A stretch of DNA of 64,000 bases from Mesodorylaimus sp. YZB2_4 (lineage: Eukaryota; Nematoda; Enoplea; Dorylaimida; Dorylaimidae): positions 124,001 through 188,000 of the forward strand of contig JASANH010000220.1 in the NCBI GenBank assembly GCA_030248295.1, in the 5' to 3' direction. Position 1 is the first letter of the stretch. Each line of letters starts with the position of its first letter. Under the pieces are notes generated by a model. The model was not told where the DNA came from, did no database searches, and was given only the letters and a program-made list of their open reading frames with translations. The position numbers and the translations under genes were made by a program. Of this stretch, positions 59,528-64,000 are shown piece after piece.

Positions 59528-60474
59528 TTATGGCCTGACGACTTTTCGCGGATATTTCGTTACGGGTGCTGCCTTTGATAGAAGAAATAGCATCTGAAAC
59601 GAGGCAAATCTCAACGCCGTGTCACAGAAACAGAGGACCGTGCTTGCCTGTCGAGGGAGTTCTGCATCTATCGAAGATGGAACGTGCAAGTCAGGCGGTG
59701 GATCGAGTCCGCTACGAGATGCTACCTGCAACGAACAGTGCAACTTCGAGCTTCACAAAGGCCCCATATCAGGCAGCTTACCCCTTTTTTCACGGGCGCT
59801 TCTTTGGGCACGGGGCACGGGGTACGAGGCGCGGGTGCAAATGCTGGCACGGGAGCGAATGCTGGCACGGGGGCCTTCTTTCCAATGGCTTTTTTGGGTA
59901 TTCCGAATTCGGCTCGTATCTTTCCTTGGAGTTTGAACAACTGCGGTTTCTGCCAGACAATACGAGGAGCTTCCTTCCGCCCAACATTCTTCTTCCCTGA
60001 CTCGAGTGCTTTCTTCTTGCCACCATCGCTGCCGGCGCTTCCTCTCTTGCGGCGGTCCTTGTCCCGTCCGTGGTGCTTGTCCTTTTCCCGTTTGTTGTGT
60101 TTATCCCAGTCCTTGCTCGCCGTCCTCGGCTCCTTTTTCCCGACTGTGCCCCCTGGTTTCTCGACTGGTCTTCTATGCTGATCTCGCTGCACGTTCTCTC
60201 GGCGATGTCGTTCAGTCCCGATGCTGCTGACGCTGCACCCGACTCGTTGCTGGTGCATTTGGTGCCACTGAAGCTTGCGGAATCGTCGTTCGTCTTCGTC
60301 CGGCTCGTCGCAGCATGCGCAGGCTAGAACCACCGCCACCAGCGAGACCACGGCAATCAGCGATGCCAGCCCCGCCAATACCCACAGCCACACGGACGGC
60401 CACCACGCCGCGGGGTCCAACTCGGCCAGTGCAATCCTGCTCGAATCGCCAGTTCGAATCAGTGCAGGCGCCAT
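59528..60474 (-). CDS. Single-pass membrane protein with Lys-rich cytoplasmic tail, unknown
   Basis: From the ATG at 60474 (in-frame ATGs at 60525 and 60528 also exist) a short extracellular part leads to one strong membrane segment (WLWVLAGLASLIAVVSLVAVV). This is followed by CACC, then a long tail rich in Lys, Arg and His (KHNKREKDKHHGRDKDRRKR). A Pro/Ala repeat follows (APVPAFAPVPAFAPAP). Unspliced, the frame stops at 59722. A good GTAAGC donor sits after KKG near 59785, and an acceptor-like site at about 59707 opens a frame running to 59528, so a spliced C-terminus is likely. I do not recognise the family. Codon use is coherent over 200 residues. Confidence 0.5.
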
Positions 60475-60604
60475 CTTCAGACCAAGTGGCCCAGCACCCG
60501 ACCGACCAGCCCGCACGCACTCCATCAATGCCCACCTTCCTGTTTACACTGACGCGAGGTGCGAGTAGCAGCAATGCAATCTTTACGCTGACGAGTGTCT
60601 TATC

Positions 60605-60840
60605 CTTTCCTATGCACTCATATACCCGTAGGCTGTGGACCCTGCCGGTGTTCAACAATCGAGACTGTGTACTTGTCTGGCTCTCCACTCGAAACACCTC
60701 GACGGTGCCAGGTGAGTGCCGAACTGGAGCACCCTGCTGCGATACAGTCTCCGTCAATGATAGTTAACCCGGGATGAGCACAGTCGCTCGCTACCAAGCA
60801 ATACGGGCAGACGAACGCCACTGCATCACCGCGGCCCCAC
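60605..60840 (-). repeat. Dispersed repeat C, copy 2
   Basis: Plus-strand order GTAGGCTGTGGACCCTGCCG, GGCTCTCCACTCG, CCTCGACGGTGCCAGGTGAG, then CGGGATGAGCACAGTC and ATACGGGCAGACGAACGCCA follows the 45.8-46.0 kb copy step by step. Confidence 0.65.
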
Positions 60841-61629
60841 CACTGACTAGCCTGCAGAATCGCTTAGTAGAATCATCTGTCTACAGTAGATGTTATAGAC
60901 AAGACTCAAAAATGATCAAAATCGATCACGCTGCTCCAATGGCTTTGAATCGGGGACACACAAGGAGAACCGCTAATCACTAAAGAACTTTTTCGAGATA
61001 CACTGTTTAAAGTGAATTCAGCGAAGTGGTAGAGTGATCGAGACATTCGAAGAACCCACAATTACACATGGGGTGGCCAGAGAAGCTATATAACTTGTTA
61101 TAACGTAGGGATTTTGGGATTTTTTCTGTTTTTAACAATCGACTCCAATCAACCAATTGTTGAATCCTTTGTTTTCATATATGCTTTAGAAATATGAGTC
61201 GCTTAGTTCCAGCTATGGAGACTGTAACCCGCATCTAATGATGAGGGTTCGTCTCCACCGATTTGAACCGCCCCGCACGAGTCGCCTGGGTGCAACTCGT
61301 GAACACTTCCTACGCTCGTCCTCTCTTCTTGGAGCAAGGAGAGCGAGCCTGGATCTAATCTAGACTAGTTCTAGGACTGGCCGCCCAGGTGCCCTTCAGG
61401 TCCTGTCATGGCCTCGTGGGCTGCCTTCAGTCCGTCTTCGTATTTGGCCACGAGCGGTTGGGTCCATCCTAGCCGCCTCTCCCTCATTCAGTGCTCGCCA
61501 CTTGGCTGGTCTTATACTTGTAAAGGTGCCCGCCCAGTAAAGAGTTAGCGTTATTGGTGTCCGTTTCGGTAGGGCCCGCGCAAGGGTGGTTCGAACCATA
61601 CCCATGTGTTAGGGGTAGGTTTTACAGAT
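60841..61629. other. Intergenic, no features seen
   Basis: No recognisable coding sequence or repeat in this 0.8 kb. Confidence 0.35.
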
Positions 61630-61634
61630 GCAGC

Positions 61635-61836
61635 AGTCGGAGTGGATGAAGAAGGCTGTAGTTCCTTGTTGGATGGTTACGGAGACTTTCCAACTTGCAG
61701 AACGCCGATGAAAAACAATGTCGAAATCAATGATCAACTACTGAAGGCACTGGAATCGTTGATGCCCGGCTATGCCAGGGGACGAAGTGAAAAGAAACGA
61801 AAAAGCTACACCAGAAAACAATGTTCGAGTATGTAA
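61635..61836 (+). CDS. Possible terminal exon of an unknown gene
   Basis: After an acceptor-like TTTTACAGATGCAG a frame runs for about 65 codons to TAA: GVDEEGCSSLLDGYGDFPTC, then EINDQLLKALESLMPGYARG, then RSEKKRKSY and a Cys near the end. Amino-acid use is coding-like, and GYARGRSEKKR resembles prohormone processing sites. Upstream exons were not found, so the assignment is weak. Confidence 0.3.
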
Positions 61837-61839
61837 CTC

Positions 61840-62420
61840 GCTTTATGTTTTTCATGAAGAATTAGTACAGGCTAGTGTTCAGCATTGCTTTGCGCACATT
61901 TCTATTCGACACTACTTATAATCAGGATTTGTATTGCAGGTGGTCCAGAAAATTACACGATACATGAGGATGATATTTGGTTTTTTATTTGTGCGCATTG
62001 ATTTTTTTATCCTTATATTGATCATCACTTTACGGTTTCTTTCTGCGCATTAGTTATTGTGGTTTATGCTAGTTATTGGCGCCATGCCCGACTTTCTTTG
62101 ATTTCGTCGCACTGGCTTTACTATTGATGGTTTTTTGGTTGTATTGCAGTCGGAAAACTGTAACAAGTCATGACTGTAATTTCTTACATATCGTAGGCTA
62201 CTGTTTCAATTATTTAGAATCGCGGTATTGCCTTACATTTCTTGCCAACGTGAGGCTGGAGAATAGTATGTACGTAAATGAAGTCTGCAATGTGATGTGT
62301 CGTGCTTAGGTCATACTGTATACTCGTGCTCAAACTTCATTCACAAACAAACTACAGTATGTCGAAGCACTCGAACACTATTCGATTGTTTGCTAAGTTA
62401 GGCTTAGGCTGAGATACTTA
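61840..62420. other. AT-rich intergenic, no features seen
   Basis: No gene or repeat recognised. Confidence 0.35.
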
Positions 62421-63190
62421 GGGGCCATCCATAAAGGTAGTCACGTGCGGTCGGGGGAGGGGAAGCATAGTTCAAATCTGGACCCTGCTAGCTAGGCAGA
62501 CACGCGTCAAATGCGCGGCAGCCACTGTTTGCGACTGCAACGAAGCCGTGTGCGCGGTCGCTATACAAGTCGCGCAGGTCTGCGTGATACTCGAGTATAA
62601 CCTCGGCTTTTTGAAAGCTCCGTGATATATTTTTTTCTTGGGCCTAGACTCCTAAGCATAACTAAGGGTACATTTGGCAAGATTTGGAAATGCTTTGTTC
62701 TTCAATTGTATCACATACTTCGATGTTCAAAAGCCTTCTGTAGACGCAAATAAGTGACTCGGAGGCCTTGTATACTTGCTCATTTACAAAGAGGTCTTGT
62801 TCCAGGGTGAGTCATGACGCGAGCTCTGTGCTAATGATCCCTAAGTTTTCGCACACATGAATTGGACACAGACAGTAAACAATTCTAAGTAGGTAAAAGG
62901 TTTTAACTTTAGTGGTTCCTTGCTTCTTCTTTCATATCTTGTAACTTCCTTCTCATCCTAGGCCTAGGCTTATTAGTCTGGTATTTCCTCGACTGCATAG
63001 CTATCAAACAAAAAGTTGCTTCTGTCCGTCGTGTTTTCTAAGCGTGCGAGATCCCACGCACTGTCAGTGCTCTGCGACCGCGCACAGAGCTTCGTTGCAG
63101 TCGCAAACAGTCGCTGCCGCCGCCTTTGACGCGTGTCTGCCTAGTAGGGTACAGATTTGAAATATGCGGAGGGGGAGGGGTAGCGGCCAA
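62421..63190. mobile_element. Inverted-repeat (MITE-like) element
   Basis: The left arm at 62471-62572 (TTCAAATCTGGACCCTGCTA, then GGCAGACACGCGTCAAATGC, then GTTTGCGACTGCAACGAAGC) reappears reverse-complemented at about 63062-63162. The arms of about 100 bases or more are roughly 85% alike and enclose about 490 bases. Outside the left arm is GGGGCCATCCATAAAGGTAG and a G-rich block. No transposase is encoded, as in a non-autonomous DNA transposon. Exact ends and target-site duplications were not resolved. Confidence 0.6.
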
Positions 63191-63364
63191 TGGTCGACCG
63201 CAGCAAATTTTTAAACTTTCGATGACAAAAAACCACCTTTTATCTTCACCGCGCTCAAACCTTCAAAACTTTTTGTCTCCTCTTCTCCTTGGTCGTTCAT
63301 TCTCGATAATGCACTTCCGGATTCATCAGGACTCTTAATCCCAAGTGGAATCCTTAAGGGAAAA

Positions 63365-63710
63365 GTTGGGAGGCGATGGCTCAGCTGGTTAAGGCGTTTA
63401 TCCGCCTTGCTGGCTGGCAAACCTGACTGGGAGGCCGAGGTTCTATTCCGGCGGAGGACGGCAGTAAGTAGGTCGTCGCTGGCTTTGGACGCCTGGCTCT
63501 GCGCGACACCCCTGCTGCTGTCAAATGCGGACGCCCACCCAAGGAGCAGAGAAGCGGGAAACTGTATCGAACACCAGTCGGGAAGGCCCCTAAGCTAAGC
63601 CTAAGCCAGTATGCCCTCGTGTGGAGGTGCTCCAAGTGAAGACACAGGGAACCTGCCGTGAGAGCTGGTCACCTCTAGGGATAGGTCGGGATCACCTTTT
63701 TCCGGTATCG
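63365..63710 (+). repeat. tRNA-derived SINE, family D
   Basis: It opens GGCGATGGCTCAGCTGGTTA (box A), has GCCGAGGTTCTATTCCGGCG (box B) about 50 bases on, then a body ending in GAACCTGCCGTGAGAGCTGG and a tail with GGTCGGGATC and TATCGGGATCGGGAC units. Its 3' body matches the reverse complement of 5325-5400. A true tRNA was rejected because the arms beyond the boxes do not fold well. Confidence 0.65.
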
Positions 63711-64000
63711 GGATCGGGACTTTTTGTTTGAGGTCATACATTGTTTGCACACACGAAGGAGATGATTCTATTTTCCTCACTAAAGCAAACTTAAGTAATG
63801 CAGGTTTTTTAAAGCTTTTTATCAGGTCGAGTTTCAGTCATTATAAGAAAGCTGAAATTGATGAGTACATTCGCAGTTTCGAAACGCGTCCAGCAAGGTC
63901 AGCCTGGGCTAAGTAAAATCAGTGTTGCCAACATTATCGATTTGAGCCGATGTTGCTGTTGCCTCTTCATCGCAGATATGATGGATCAGAGTGTACCTCC
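63711..64000. other. Window end, no features seen
   Basis: A 62-codon frame at 63728-63916 has no recognisable domain. Nothing else is supported. Confidence 0.3.

Noticed and set aside
63365-63470. Genuine tRNA gene
   Set aside because: Promoter boxes only; the sequence continues into a repeated body shared with 5.3 kb.

Overview
This is eukaryotic nuclear DNA from a compact animal genome, with about 16 protein-coding genes or gene remnants in 64 kb. Most introns are 45-90 bp with GT..AG ends, and translated exons match animal-specific families. Gene content suggests a small-genome ecdysozoan. A CRF/DH44-type peptide precursor, a gremlin/DAN protein, a NOSTRIN-type SH3 gene, tau-tubulin-kinase-like kinases, GT92 glycosyltransferase and neuropeptide-type GPCRs fit a tardigrade-like panarthropod slightly better than a nematode. 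The species cannot be fixed from sequence alone.

Layout. 0-6.4 kb: GT92 glycosyltransferase (-), a NOSTRIN-like gene (+) lacking its F-BAR part, and cardiolipin synthase (-). 6.4-8.4 kb: a nest of tRNA-derived SINEs, GATC-rich repeats and pyrimidine tracts. 9.3-15.6 kb: an intact TTBK-like kinase (-), a broken TTBK-like kinase (+) and a decayed tyrosine-kinase remnant (-). 16.9-18.6 kb: a class A GPCR (-). 19.6-24.3 kb: WDR74 (-) and cytosolic tryptophanyl-tRNA synthetase (+), head to head. 24.7-26.7 kb: membrane-anchored alpha-carbonic anhydrase (-) with SINEs in two introns. 29.7-32.4 kb: a VCPIP1-like OTU protein (+) that seems to lack its catalytic cysteine. 32.7-33.8 kb: an intronless GPCR (-). 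38.5-40.0 kb: a gremlin-like DAN protein (+) with an internal hydrophobic anchor. 43.2-44.5 kb: an intact TTBK-like kinase (+). 46.8-57.4 kb: two paralogous neuropeptide-type GPCRs, head to head. 57.8-58.1 kb: a CRF/DH44-like peptide precursor (-). 59.8-60.5 kb: a single-pass membrane protein (-). 60.6-63.7 kb: repeats, including a large inverted-repeat element and a SINE.

The genes do not form one pathway. Recurring themes are peptide signalling (four GPCRs and one peptide precursor), expansion and decay of TTBK-type kinases, and heavy colonisation of introns and intergenic DNA by tRNA-derived SINEs. Family calls rest on motif and domain recognition by eye. Exon ends were set by GT/AG sites and by keeping the frame, and no database search was run.
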